Shown here piece by piece: positions 7,968-16,818 of a stretch of DNA of 64,000 nucleotides. Within the stretch, counting starts at the first letter, position 1. Each line of letters opens with the position of its first letter. The translations under genes were made by a program, and so were the position numbers. This stretch comes from Litoribacter populi (GTDB lineage Bacteria > Bacteroidota > Bacteroidia > Cytophagales > Cyclobacteriaceae), in assembly GCF_007483685.1 (NCBI RefSeq), contig NZ_VMKN01000001.1, positions 3,040,133 through 3,104,132 on the forward strand, read 5' to 3'. A model generated the notes under the pieces. The model did not search any database, was not told where the DNA came from, and worked only from the letters and a program-made list of their open reading frames with translations.

Positions 7968-9995
7968 ATGAATCCATTATTGGAAGAATTTAATACTCCT
8001 TTTCAAACACCACCTTTTGAGAAAATTAAAACTGAGGATTTTTTGCCGGCTATTGAAGAAGCTATAAAGCTTTCTAAAAAGGAAGTGGAAAAAATAAAAG
8101 CCAACCCCACTCCTACTTTTGAAAACACCATTGAGGCCATGGACAACGCAGGCGAAAAACTTAGCGTAGTCGCCTCCATCTTTTTCAATCTTAATTCAGC
8201 CGAAACCAACGATGAGATCCAGAAATTAGCCAGAGAAATCTCCCCACTCCTAACAGCTCACAGCAACGACATCCTTTTGGACAAAGACCTTTTTGAAAAG
8301 GTTAATGCTGTATATAGTAAGAAGAGTGAGCTCTCTCTCGATGAAGAGCAGGAAATGCTATTGACTAAAACTTATAAATCATTTATAAGAAACGGGGCAA
8401 ACCTCAACGAAGAGGATAAAACTAAACTTAGGGAAATAGACAAAGAACTGTCCCAGCTTAGCCTACAGTTTGGTGAAAATGTATTAGCAGAGACCAATAA
8501 GTATGAAATGGTAATCGATCAAGAAGCCCAACTTGAGGGACTGCCCGACTCCATAAAGGAAGCTTCAGCGCATACGGCAAGCGAAAAGGGACACGATGGC
8601 AAATGGGTATTTGACCTTTCCTTTCCGAGCTACGTGCCCTTCATGACTTATGCAAAAAACAGGGAATTGAGAAAAGAACTGTTTATCGCCTATAACACCA
8701 AAGCCTCCAAAGGCGACGATCTGGACAACAAAGAGATTATCAAGCAGCTTTTGAAACTTAAAAATGACCGGATAAAGCTTTTAGGCTATGACAAATACGC
8801 CAGCTTTGTACTGGAAGAGAGGATGGCAAAAAGTCCAGAAAGCGTGCTGAATTTCCTAAATGAACTTATGGTCAAAGCCAAACCATTTGCAGAAAGAGAA
8901 GTAGCAGAGTTGACAGAATTCGCTAAAAAACTTGACGGGTTAGATAAATTGGAAAAATGGGACTTTGCATACTATGCAGAAAAGCTCAAGAAGGAAAAAT
9001 ATGCAGTTGATGATGAATTATTAAGACCGTATTTTGAACTCAAAAGTACAGTTAAGGGAGTTTTCACCACAGCAGAAAAGCTCTTCGGTATCACTTTCAG
9101 AGAAAATAAAGATATTCAGGTTTACCACCCTGATGTGACCGCTTATGAAGTTTTAGATGGCAAGGGCAACCATATGGCGGTATTCTATGCAGACTTCTTC
9201 CCCCGTGCGGGAAAAAGAAATGGAGCTTGGATGACAAGTTATAGGGGACAGAAAGTTAAAGCTGGGAAGAATCAACGTCCTCATGTAAGTATTGTATGCA
9301 ACTTCACAAAGCCTACTAAGACCAAACCATCCTTACTCACCTTTAACGAGGTGACAACTCTTTTTCACGAATTTGGTCACGCCCTGCATGGTATGTTAGC
9401 CGACACCAAGTATGAGTCTCTTTCAGGCACAAGCGTATATTGGGACTTTGTAGAGCTTCCTTCCCAAATTTTCGAAAACTGGTGTTATGAGAAGGAATGT
9501 TTGGATCTATTTGCCAAGCATTATGAAACAGGAGAAAGAATACCGGAGGAACTGATTGAAAAAATTAAGGCTTCCAGTAATTTTCATCAAGGCTATCAGA
9601 CTATTCGTCAAATTAGCTTCGGGCTTTTGGATATGGCTTATCACAGCACTAATCCGAATGAGATTACTGATATCCCAAGCTTTGAAAAACAGGCTATGAG
9701 CCAAACAGAGCTGCTGCAACCTGTGGAAAGTACACTGATGAGTACCTCCTTCTCCCACATTTTCCAAGGGGGGTATGCGGCAGGATACTACAGCTACAAA
9801 TGGGCTGAGGTCTTAGATGCAGATGCTTTTGAGCTTTTCCAGGAAAAAGGTATCTTCAATAACGAAGTGGCCAAGTCTTTCCAGGAAAACATCCTTTCTA
9901 AAGGAGGAAGTAGACACCCTCTAGATTTGTATAAGCAGTTTAGAGGCAGAGAGCCCAAACCTGATGCCTTATTAAGGAGAGCTGGGTTAGTATAA
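7968..9995 (+). CDS. M3 family metallopeptidase (oligopeptidase A / dipeptidyl carboxypeptidase type)
   Basis: A 675-residue thimet-oligopeptidase relative with no signal peptide, so probably cytoplasmic and active on short peptides. The zinc motif HEFGH is at residues 467-471, and the third ligand fits Glu496 (DFVELPSQ). Further signatures are the N-terminal LLEEFNTPFQTPPFEKI typical of OpdA/Dcp and the C-terminal GGYAAGYYSYKWAEVLDADAF. Length is standard. The 230 bp before it carry no gene apart from the M28 terminator. Confidence 0.93.
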   Translation: MNPLLEEFNTPFQTPPFEKIKTEDFLPAIEEAIKLSKKEVEKIKANPTPTFENTIEAMDNAGEKLSVVASIFFNLNSAETNDEIQKLAREISPLLTAHSNDILLDKDLFEKVNAVYSKKSELSLDEEQEMLLTKTYKSFIRNGANLNEEDKTKLREIDKELSQLSLQFGENVLAETNKYEMVIDQEAQLEGLPDSIKEASAHTASEKGHDGKWVFDLSFPSYVPFMTYAKNRELRKELFIAYNTKASKGDDLDNKEIIKQLLKLKNDRIKLLGYDKYASFVLEERMAKSPESVLNFLNELMVKAKPFAEREVAELTEFAKKLDGLDKLEKWDFAYYAEKLKKEKYAVDDELLRPYFELKSTVKGVFTTAEKLFGITFRENKDIQVYHPDVTAYEVLDGKGNHMAVFYADFFPRAGKRNGAWMTSYRGQKVKAGKNQRPHVSIVCNFTKPTKTKPSLLTFNEVTTLFHEFGHALHGMLADTKYESLSGTSVYWDFVELPSQIFENWCYEKECLDLFAKHYETGERIPEELIEKIKASSNFHQGYQTIRQISFGLLDMAYHSTNPNEITDIPSFEKQAMSQTELLQPVESTLMSTSFSHIFQGGYAAGYYSYKWAEVLDADAFELFQEKGIFNNEVAKSFQENILSKGGSRHPLDLYKQFRGREPKPDALLRRAGLV

Positions 9996-10000
9996 AAAAT

Positions 10001-10028
10001 AAAAGGGGATGAATGATCATCCCCTTTT
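10001..10028. terminator. bidirectional terminator
   Basis: A perfect 12-bp stem (10001-10012 with 10017-10028, AAAAGGGGATGA/TCATCCCCTTTT). It ends the M3 peptidase transcript and, on the minus strand with a following T-rich stretch, the first 28-residue peptide gene. Confidence 0.85.
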
Positions 10029-10082
10029 ATCTTGTTCTGAGTAAAATTTTTATACCATACGTAAAAAATAAAGGTTTGAAAA

Positions 10083-10169
10083 TTAAACTACTACGATGAA
10101 TCCGATAATTACGGCCCAGGCAATTGCTGATAAGGTTAAAAACACCTTGAATTTTTTGTCCTCGTTCAT
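10083..10169 (-). CDS. 28-residue hydrophobic membrane peptide, copy 1
   Basis: A 29-codon gene that reads MNEDKKFKVF at the N-terminus, then a hydrophobic helix with LSAIAWAVIIGFI and a VVV end. Its twin at 10469-10555 is identical at 20 of 28 positions and has the same length, and the third-position changes between them are mostly silent or conservative, which is good evidence for coding. Each copy has its own promoter and terminator. The charged N-terminus followed by about 19 apolar residues predicts a single membrane span. Function unknown; small respiratory-complex subunits and hydrophobic type I toxins both have this shape. Confidence 0.75.
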   Translation of the reverse strand: MNEDKKFKVFLTLSAIAWAVIIGFIVVV

Positions 10170-10210
10170 GATATTATAGTTTGTTGTTAGTTGATTTCTT
10201 AATATGAATG

Positions 10211-10240
10211 CAAGGTACAATAAAGATTGTTTAAAATCAA
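10211..10240 (-). promoter_or_regulatory. promoter of 28-residue peptide copy 1
   Basis: On the minus strand TTG (10238-10240), 20 bp, then TACCTTG (10211-10217). The same layout and flanking bases (TTGATTTTAAAC at the -33 side, CTTGCAT at the -7 side) recur before copy 2. Confidence 0.6.
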
Positions 10241-10353
10241 CTTTTATAGGTACAAAATACACTTTTAAGCCGTTTAATTTATCAAAAAGCCTTTTAAACG
10301 CTTTTTACCCCGATTTTAGTATAAAAAAATGGGTGATTTTTTTCAATATCGCT

Positions 10354-10386
10354 AAAAAAAGAGAAAGGATGCAAAAGCATCCTTTC
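10354..10386 (-). terminator. terminator of 28-residue peptide copy 2
   Basis: Perfect 10-bp stem GAAAGGATGC (10363-10372) with GCATCCTTTC (10377-10386) and an AAAA loop; the A run at 10354-10360 becomes a U tract on the minus strand. The transcript would have a roughly 80-nt 3' untranslated part. Confidence 0.8.
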
Positions 10387-10468
10387 CTGTGTGTAATTTT
10401 CAACCATATCAAAAAGTTTAATTTGTGAACTGCATGGCGACAGTACAAGTGAACAAATCGATAGCTTG

Positions 10469-10555
10469 TTAGATCACAATTATAAAGCCGATGATAATAG
10501 CCCAAATAATTGCGGACAAAGCTATAAATACCTTGAATTGCTTTTCCTCGTTCAT
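10469..10555 (-). CDS. 28-residue hydrophobic membrane peptide, copy 2
   Basis: Reads MNEEKQFKVF, then ALSAIIWAIIIGFI and a short IVI end, 28 residues in all. It is a paralogue of the gene at 10083-10169 (20 of 28 residues the same, with D/E, K/Q and V/I exchanges). The conserved core is FKVF-LSAI-WA-IIGFI. It lies 299 bp upstream of copy 1 on the same strand, between its own promoter (10603-10632) and terminator (10354-10386), so the two copies are separate transcription units. Both upstream regions are also similar, which points to duplication of the whole unit. No function can be assigned. Confidence 0.75.
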   Translation of the reverse strand: MNEEKQFKVFIALSAIIWAIIIGFIIVI

Positions 10556-10602
10556 GACCTTTAACGTTTTATGGATCCTTAGACCGGTTACTTATTTTAA
10601 TG

Positions 10603-10632
10603 CAAGATACATTAATTCAGGTTTAAAATCAA
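10603..10632 (-). promoter_or_regulatory. promoter of 28-residue peptide copy 2
   Basis: Minus-strand TTG (10630-10632), 20-bp spacer, TATCTTG (10603-10609). It matches the copy-1 promoter in spacing and in the flanking words TTGATTTTAAAC and CTTGCATT. The next 220 bp to the CDF gene hold nothing that I can recognise. Confidence 0.6.
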
Positions 10633-10856
10633 TAATTTTAGTCATCAAAAACAAAATATCTTTATGATTTCATCCTAACCTTCCAAATCATTTCAATGAT
10701 ATTGGGTATTTTTAATATTAAATATAACAAAAACAGCTGAATTTGTCAATAGTTAAAAAATAACAAGCAAGACTGGACAAGAACATTTCAAAGAAATCTG
10801 AGTTGAAGGGGTAAAAATTTAATTTTCAATACCTTAAGTATAAAATTTAAACTTTT

Positions 10857-11852
10857 TTAACGCTTCGACAGATCGTGGTAATGCTTCTGATTTTTGGCCA
10901 TGTTTACAGCATTCCATCTTACTCTTTTGACCATTTCATGTTCTCGAACCTTGCAGTCAGCAATTTGGCAATAGTGACAACATTTAAAGGGAACACATGG
11001 GTCCACATGGACAAATACTTCAATATAACCTGGAAGATCATCCTTCAGTACATCCTCAACTTCCTCCACCTCGTCATGGACTTTTTTTAGGTCATAATAA
11101 TAAGGCAACGTTAAATGAAGGTCGATATGTTTATCTGGCCCATACTGTTGTACACGCATATTATGAATGTCTATCCAGTTATTTTTCCGGCTTAGATTTA
11201 GCACTTTTACAGCATCAGCCATGGCGATGGGATTGGTCTCATCCATCAAGCCAGCCACTGACTTCCTAACTAATAAATATCCATTGTAAATAATGTAGAC
11301 AGCAAAAAATAGGGAAAACACACTATCCAAGACATATATTCCTGTCCAGTAGATTACCCCCACCCCTACCAAAAGCACCAAACTGCTTACAGCATCTGTC
11401 TGCAAATGGCGCCCATCAGCTTCCAATGTCAGACTATGCAGTGTTTTACCTTTCTTAAAAAGCACCGTTCCTACAAACCCATTAATCAAACCACTTACCC
11501 CGACTAGGAACATACCGGCAGGAAGACTCTCAAGCTGTTCGATAATAAAAAAACCATAAACAGCCCTATAAATAATAAAAATTCCAGCCAACATTATGAG
11601 GGTACCCTCAATTCCAGCACTGAAAAACTCTATCTTTCCATGGCCGTAAGGATGGTTATCATCTTTGGGCTGAGCAGATAGGTAAATGCTGTAAAAGGCG
11701 AATCCTGAAGCTATAACATTTACTATGCTCTCTAATGCATCTGTCAGAATAGCTGTGGAGTTAGTCAAATAATAGGCATAGAATTTCACTATAAGCAATA
11801 GAATGCTTACCGCAACCGAAAGAACAATCCACTTTTTCCTTTCTGAATACAC
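10857..11852 (-). CDS. cation diffusion facilitator family transporter
   Basis: A 331-residue CDF protein that would export divalent metal (Zn/Fe/Co/Mn) from the cytoplasm in exchange for protons. The N-terminal half contains about six transmembrane helices with the site-A signature TDALESIVNV and the HPYGHGKIEFF loop; a second acidic/His set appears in LEADGRHLQTDAVSS. The C-terminal cytoplasmic domain contains DIHNMRVQQYGPDKHIDLHLTL. A cysteine-rich tail, CVPFKCCHYCQIADC, is unusual and may be an extra metal site. Monocistronic. Confidence 0.9.
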   Translation of the reverse strand: MYSERKKWIVLSVAVSILLLIVKFYAYYLTNSTAILTDALESIVNVIASGFAFYSIYLSAQPKDDNHPYGHGKIEFFSAGIEGTLIMLAGIFIIYRAVYGFFIIEQLESLPAGMFLVGVSGLINGFVGTVLFKKGKTLHSLTLEADGRHLQTDAVSSLVLLVGVGVIYWTGIYVLDSVFSLFFAVYIIYNGYLLVRKSVAGLMDETNPIAMADAVKVLNLSRKNNWIDIHNMRVQQYGPDKHIDLHLTLPYYYDLKKVHDEVEEVEDVLKDDLPGYIEVFVHVDPCVPFKCCHYCQIADCKVREHEMVKRVRWNAVNMAKNQKHYHDLSKR

Positions 11853-11881
11853 TTAAATACGATCAAATGGATAATATTACC

Positions 11882-11906
11882 GAAAAAAAATCCCTCAAAA
11901 AGAGGG
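11882..11906 (-). terminator. terminator of the ArsC-like gene
   Basis: Stem CCCTC (11892-11896) with GAGGG (11902-11906) next to an A run (11883-11890), active on the minus strand. Confidence 0.7.
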
Positions 11907-11910
11907 CTAA

Positions 11911-12249
11911 TTAGATTAAGGATTTCACATTTTCGGGAGGTCTCCCGATTACCGCCTTATCTCCATTTATGACTACCGGCCTTTCTATCAAAATTGGATT
12001 GTCAGCCATGGCTTTAATAATCTCATTTGAAGAAAGGTCTTTTCCTTTAAAATTCTCCTTCCACACTTTTTCATTCGTCCTTACAAGCTCAATAGGCTCC
12101 ACCCCTAGCTTACTCACAAGTGACTTTAACTCCTCTTCACTTAATGGTGATTCCAAATACTTCACCACTTCTAGCTTGACATTATTCTCCTCCAGTATCT
12201 TCAACGCTTCTCTGCTTTTGCCACAGCGGGGGTTATGCAATATCTTCAT
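11911..12249 (-). CDS. ArsC/Spx-family thioredoxin-fold protein (glutaredoxin-type arsenate reductase-like)
   Basis: A 112-residue protein opening with MKILHNPRCGKSREALKILEENN, where Cys9 in NPRCGKSR is the catalytic cysteine of glutaredoxin-dependent arsenate reductases of the ArsC/YfgD type. The C-terminus IERPVVINGDKAVIGRPPENV is the conserved arginine region. No arsenic-resistance genes are nearby, so a general redox role in the cytoplasm is as likely as arsenate reduction. Monocistronic with its own terminator. Confidence 0.85.
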   Translation of the reverse strand: MKILHNPRCGKSREALKILEENNVKLEVVKYLESPLSEEELKSLVSKLGVEPIELVRTNEKVWKENFKGKDLSSNEIIKAMADNPILIERPVVINGDKAVIGRPPENVKSLI

Positions 12250-12281
12250 TCTAAATAGTTTTACTCGAAAGTTAAAGGTAC

Positions 12282-12305
12282 AAAAAAAGCCGGATAAACC
12301 GGCTT
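12282..12305 (-). terminator. terminator of the CsbD gene
   Basis: Stem AAGCCGG (12287-12293) with CCGGCTT (12299-12305), A run at 12282-12288 serving as U tract on the minus strand. Confidence 0.85.
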
Positions 12306-12312
12306 GGGAATG

Positions 12313-12498
12313 CTACTCGTCAAAAAGGGTCTTTTTGAGATTTTCTTTGGTCTCCCCAGTTTTTTTCTGAAGCCTGCCCAAAAGCTCATCCTCTTTTCCC
12401 TCTACATAAGTCAAATCGTCATCGGTCAAGTCTCCATATGTTTGTTTCAACTTTCCCTTAAGCTCATTCCAAGTTCCTTTTAATTTCAAATTGGCCAT
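12313..12498 (-). CDS. CsbD family stress protein
   Basis: A 61-residue, highly charged protein of the CsbD family: [24 protein letters not shown] is the family core, followed by [24 protein letters not shown]. Members are small cytoplasmic proteins induced by general stress; the molecular role is unknown. Monocistronic, flanked by its terminator and a 140-bp upstream gap. Confidence 0.9.
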   Translation of the reverse strand: MANLKLKGTWNELKGKLKQTYGDLTDDDLTYVEGKEDELLGRLQKKTGETKENLKKTLFDE

Positions 12499-12607
12499 AG
12501 TGGTTATATTTAGTGTTTATGATTAAAAACATAGCATATAACCCAAAAACTATTCCACACTCTTATGTCAAATTGTAAATTTGTCAGGACCATTGGAAAC
12601 CATTTCT

Positions 12608-12615
12608 TAACTTTG
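12608..12615 (+). promoter_or_regulatory. possible -7 element for the TPR lipoprotein gene
   Basis: TAACTTTG fits TAnnTTTG and lies 26 bp before the ATG. No well-spaced -33 element is visible (the nearest TTTG is 24 bp upstream). Confidence 0.35.
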
Positions 12616-12641
12616 CAGTAAATCGCAAATTAGGTAACCTT

Positions 12642-13580
12642 ATGAGATTTAATTTCCCACTGACATTTCTTTTCACTTTAGTCTTATCAATTTCAGCCTG
12701 TGACAGTCCAGAGGACAAAAAGGGTAGATTTTTACTCAAAGGAAACAATCAGATACAAGAAAACGACTATACTGGGGCTATTCGATTCTACGATGAGGCC
12801 TTGAAAATAGACAACGATTTCGCCGAAGCCCATTACAATCGGGGAATTGCCAATTATAAAACAGCAAACCTAACCGCTGCAATTCAGGATTTCTCTAACG
12901 CCATCCGGGCCAATCCCAGTTATACTGACGCCATTCACCAAAGAGGCCTTGCCTACCTGGATCAAGGAGAATATTATAAATCTTTGGAAGACGCCAACAG
13001 ATTGATTAAGGCTGAAAAAAACGAAAGCAGAGGCTATTTTTTGCGGGGACTGGCTAACGAAGCCGTAAAACGACATGAAGAAGCATTAAATGATTTTGAA
13101 ACCGCTCTCGGACTCAACCCAGAAAACCCAGATCTGTTGGTTAATAGGGCTACCATATATTTTTATCTGGACAATTATGATCTTGCAGAAATGGACCTGC
13201 AAAGTGCCCTTAGCCTTGCGCCAAAAGAGTCCAATATTTTCAACCTTCAATCCATGATCGAATTTGAACGTGGGGAATACGAAAAGGCCCTGGAATCTGT
13301 AGAAAAAGCCATTTCACTTAATTCAAGACAACCGTACTTCTACAACAACAGAGGATTGTATCGAATTAAAACAGGTGAATTGGAAAAAGGTCTTGAAGAC
13401 ATCAACTTTAGCCTCAAGCAAAACCCTAGAAACCTTTATGCTTTAAGAAACAAGGGAATCTATTATTTCTACGCAGGCCAAAAAACCCAAGCCCTACAAT
13501 ATCTAGAAGAGGTCAAACAGAAGGATCCCTCGATACCATTGACCGCAGATTATTTAGAAAAAGCAAAGGAACTTAATTAA
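12642..13580 (+). CDS. tetratricopeptide-repeat lipoprotein
   Basis: A 312-residue protein with a lipoprotein signal peptide ending at Cys20 (LSISAC). The rest consists of about seven TPR units, each with the typical A-hAhYN-G-A-Y/DFxxAL pattern (for example AEAHYNRGIANYKTANLTAA and PYFYNNRGLYRIKTGELEKG). It is probably an outer-membrane- or inner-membrane-anchored scaffold facing the periplasm. Its 3' end overlaps that of the convergent histidine kinase gene by 8 bp. Confidence 0.88.
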   Translation: MRFNFPLTFLFTLVLSISACDSPEDKKGRFLLKGNNQIQENDYTGAIRFYDEALKIDNDFAEAHYNRGIANYKTANLTAAIQDFSNAIRANPSYTDAIHQRGLAYLDQGEYYKSLEDANRLIKAEKNESRGYFLRGLANEAVKRHEEALNDFETALGLNPENPDLLVNRATIYFYLDNYDLAEMDLQSALSLAPKESNIFNLQSMIEFERGEYEKALESVEKAISLNSRQPYFYNNRGLYRIKTGELEKGLEDINFSLKQNPRNLYALRNKGIYYFYAGQKTQALQYLEEVKQKDPSIPLTADYLEKAKELN

Positions 13581-16539
13581 CCCGAATAAGATGTTTGATT
13601 TCTGTCAATAATACTTTCGCATTAATTGGTTTGGACACAAATCCATCAAAACCATTCATGGCAATCTGGTCTTGGATTTCGGCTCGGTTGGCTGCTGTCA
13701 AGGCAATCACAGGCACATTAGAAATAGATTTGATTGTTTCTGTGGCAAGAAACCCGTTCATAACAGGCATTTGTATGTCCATCAACACAATATCATACTT
13801 CTTCTTCCCTACCGCATCCACTGCCTCCAATCCATTGCTCACACGGTCAAACTGATAGCCCCATTTTTTGATAATCTTACCCAAAACTAAAGCATTTACC
13901 TCATTGTCTTCCGCTACCAATATTTCCAACGTCTCGGTTGGGGTGTCTTGGTTGTATTCGCTTATCTTGTCCATATTGTTGTCTGTTAAATTCTCTTCTT
14001 TATCAGCCAGGGGTAAACTCAACACAAAATAAAAGCGACTGCCTTCCCCAACTTTCGAATCCAACTGGATTCGACTGCCCATTTTATCCAACAGCTTTTT
14101 GGTAATGGAAAGCCCCAAACCGGTCCCTCCATATTTGCGGCTGAAAGAACTGTTTACTTGCTCAAAATCATCGAATATTTTAGAATGAAACTCTTCGGGA
14201 ATCCCCACACCTGTATCAACCACCTCAAAATTGAAATCGGCAAACCCATCTCGAAACCCACCAAAAGCAACATTCACATCCACTTTACCTTTTTTGGTAA
14301 ATTTCAAAGCGTTGGTCAGCAAGTTGTTCAGGATTTGTCCTATTCTCACTTTATCACCCAATACATCAAAATCCATATTGCCTATGAAATTCATGTTCAA
14401 CTCATTCCCCGTATCTTTAGCATGATAACTCAATCCATTAACTACCATTTCCACCAGATTTTTCACCTTGAATGGTGATTGCATGAGCTTCATTTTACCA
14501 AACTCAATTTTCTGAAAATCTAATAGGTCATTAATTATGGTGATCAGATTCTCGGTGGCAAAATTGATAGTCTTCAGAGAGGACTCTACGCTATTTGGCA
14601 AATTCTCCTGTAAAAGGGAATAAACCGATCCAGAAATGGCATTCAATGGGGTACGTATTTCATGACTGATCATCGATAAAAACTCAGACTTGGTTTTGCT
14701 TGCCTGCTCCGCTGCGAGCTTAGCCTGCTCGAGTTTTGATTCTGTCTGCTTAATTTCCGTGATATCGGTAAAATAACCGTACCAGGTAATTTCCCCATTG
14801 GAAAGCTTTTCGGGAATGGAGCTAGCCTGCACCCATTTGTAATTCTCTCCGTTTTCGGATAAGATTCTAAACTGACCGTGCCATGCCTTGAAATTTTGAG
14901 CTGATTGCAGTATTCCTTCTACAAATTCCTCCACATCCTTAGGATGTATCCTGTTCAATACAGCCTCAAAGCCACCATGCTGCTCAAATTCTTCCTCACT
15001 GATCCCAAATATTCTGTTTATGCCGCTACTGATATAAGGAAATTGGAGTTTTCCATCTTCACCGCAAACCAACTGATAAAGCACACCTGGCATTTGATCT
15101 GTGACTCTTTGCAAAAATTGGTGTGACTCCTTCAAAGAGGCTTCTAGCATAATTCTGTCGGAGATGTCCCTTGACATTGCCAGCACATATTCTTTGCCTC
15201 CAAGTTTTACCAACTTGGTATTGAGTTCCACCGGAATACTTTCCTTTCCCTTGGTTGGATGCTCACTAAGAGATAATAGGGATTTTTGTTTTCTCAGGTT
15301 CTCCAAATGCTTCTCCCAAGCCCCTGACTTTCTAAATGCCGGCTCAAGCACACGCAGATTCAACAAGTTCTTCTCCCCACCTTCTTTGGCAATTCTCTCC
15401 TTGGCTTCCTCATTCTGAAAAATAATGGTCCCATCAAGATCAGCTACCTGTACAGCATCAGGAGTAAGGTTGAAGATTTCTTTGAATAGGCCAAGATCGA
15501 CCATCACCTGCTCCTCTTGCGTAATATCCTGTAGGGTACCAAAAGCTTTCTTCAAAATTCCATTCTCAGTTTCCCCCTTACCAATGATCTTGACCCATTT
15601 GAAGTTGTTGTCCTGGGTGGAAATCTGAACTTTGGTTTCGAAACATTTCCCGCTTTCAAGTAATTCTCCAAAAGCTGACTTAAGCTTAGTCCTGCATTCA
15701 GGAACGCAGAATTGTATCCACTCAAAAATATCATATCGATTACCAGTGGGAAACTCGTATATATCAAAAATTTCTTGGCTCCAGAAAGTGCTGTATGTAA
15801 GCAAATCCACTTCCCATACTCCAAACTTGGCTGCCAACTCCCCCATTTTGAACAGCTGGTTTTGGGAATCCAAGGCAAGTTGTTGGGACTTGAGATTATC
15901 GATATCACGGCCCACGGCATGTAACTTATCTTGTTTATAAGAAACATTCCATTGCAACCACTTATAAGCGCCGGATTTGGATTTAAATCTGTAAGAGAAT
16001 GAGGTGGAACTATTCAAAGCTTTCACTTCTTGAAGTGAAGCCCTGAAACTTTCCCTGTCCTCGGGATGAACAAATAATATTAAGCTTGTATTTGCAAATT
16101 CCGAAGGAAGGTAACCAAGCAAATTTGTAACAGAATTGCTCACCCAATAAAAGGAAGTTCCCTCTCCAATACCAAAAATATCCAGGCTGTTTTCAAAGAG
16201 CGGTAAGGGAGAGGTATTAATCGGTTCGGGACTGCTGCTTAATTTTTTGCCTTTATGGAAAAGTAAATAATTCTCTCCCAAGCCCTTATTTCTTTCAAAA
16301 TCAAAAGAAAACAGGCGCTCATTTACTTGAAAAGTAACCCTATCGTTATTCTCAAAACTGGTGATATCTACCCCTAAGCCAAGCAGTGATTCCTTTTCAA
16401 GGTTATACCCTACCGCTTCTTTAAAGGCCGCATTACCATAAAAAATCGTAAAAGGTGTTTCTCCATCTGCCATAAAGATCAAGTCCGATGAGGCATCGAT
16501 GATCTTTTTAAAAGTAGAATGGATCCCTTTGTTTTCCAT
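13573..16539 (-). CDS. hybrid sensor histidine kinase / response regulator with multiple PAS domains
   Basis: A 988-residue hybrid kinase with no clear transmembrane segment, hence probably a cytoplasmic sensor. From the N-terminus there are four to five PAS/PAC units (roughly residues 1-95 degenerate, 100-225, 235-350, 350-475 and 480-605). They are followed by the HisKA box FLSMISHEIRTPLNAI, the N box NNLLTNALKF, G1 VDTGVGIP, G2 GGTGLGLSI, and a receiver domain from about residue 868 with the phospho-acceptor Asp921 (VLMDIQMPVMNG) and Lys970. No dedicated output gene is adjacent; the signal presumably passes to an unlinked HPt or regulator. The ligand is unknown. Confidence 0.92.
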   Translation of the reverse strand: MENKGIHSTFKKIIDASSDLIFMADGETPFTIFYGNAAFKEAVGYNLEKESLLGLGVDITSFENNDRVTFQVNERLFSFDFERNKGLGENYLLFHKGKKLSSSPEPINTSPLPLFENSLDIFGIGEGTSFYWVSNSVTNLLGYLPSEFANTSLILFVHPEDRESFRASLQEVKALNSSTSFSYRFKSKSGAYKWLQWNVSYKQDKLHAVGRDIDNLKSQQLALDSQNQLFKMGELAAKFGVWEVDLLTYSTFWSQEIFDIYEFPTGNRYDIFEWIQFCVPECRTKLKSAFGELLESGKCFETKVQISTQDNNFKWVKIIGKGETENGILKKAFGTLQDITQEEQVMVDLGLFKEIFNLTPDAVQVADLDGTIIFQNEEAKERIAKEGGEKNLLNLRVLEPAFRKSGAWEKHLENLRKQKSLLSLSEHPTKGKESIPVELNTKLVKLGGKEYVLAMSRDISDRIMLEASLKESHQFLQRVTDQMPGVLYQLVCGEDGKLQFPYISSGINRIFGISEEEFEQHGGFEAVLNRIHPKDVEEFVEGILQSAQNFKAWHGQFRILSENGENYKWVQASSIPEKLSNGEITWYGYFTDITEIKQTESKLEQAKLAAEQASKTKSEFLSMISHEIRTPLNAISGSVYSLLQENLPNSVESSLKTINFATENLITIINDLLDFQKIEFGKMKLMQSPFKVKNLVEMVVNGLSYHAKDTGNELNMNFIGNMDFDVLGDKVRIGQILNNLLTNALKFTKKGKVDVNVAFGGFRDGFADFNFEVVDTGVGIPEEFHSKIFDDFEQVNSSFSRKYGGTGLGLSITKKLLDKMGSRIQLDSKVGEGSRFYFVLSLPLADKEENLTDNNMDKISEYNQDTPTETLEILVAEDNEVNALVLGKIIKKWGYQFDRVSNGLEAVDAVGKKKYDIVLMDIQMPVMNGFLATETIKSISNVPVIALTAANRAEIQDQIAMNGFDGFVSKPINAKVLLTEIKHLIRVN

Positions 16540-16730
16540 CTGTTTATTTGTAGTTCAAAAACTGAATTTTGTATTTCATACAAATTTGCTCAATTATTTG
16601 AAATAAACAAATCATACCTCATATTTTATTTTTAGACCTTTACCATACGGTTTCCAAAGATTATCACACTTTTAATCTCCAAATCTCTAATTAAATGTTG
16701 TATAGGTATATTTTACCAGAATAACCACAA

Positions 16731-16762
16731 AAAAAGCCGCCCAATTTGGGCGGCTTTTTTTT
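16731..16762. terminator. strong bidirectional-looking terminator downstream of aconitase
   Basis: Stem GCCGCCC (16736-16742) with GGGCGGC (16748-16754), flanked by A5 on one side and T9 on the other. On the minus strand it lies 56 bp beyond the aconitase stop, after a short TCTTCCG direct repeat. Confidence 0.85.
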
Positions 16763-16818
16763 TATCATTATTGGAAACATTCCCTACTCCGAGATCCTCC
16801 GTCTTCCGTCTTCCGTCT

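Noticed and set aside
10204..10428. Open frame of 74 codons on the plus strand between the two small-peptide genes
   Set aside because: It crosses a promoter and a terminator hairpin of the minus-strand units and is strongly A+T-driven in composition.
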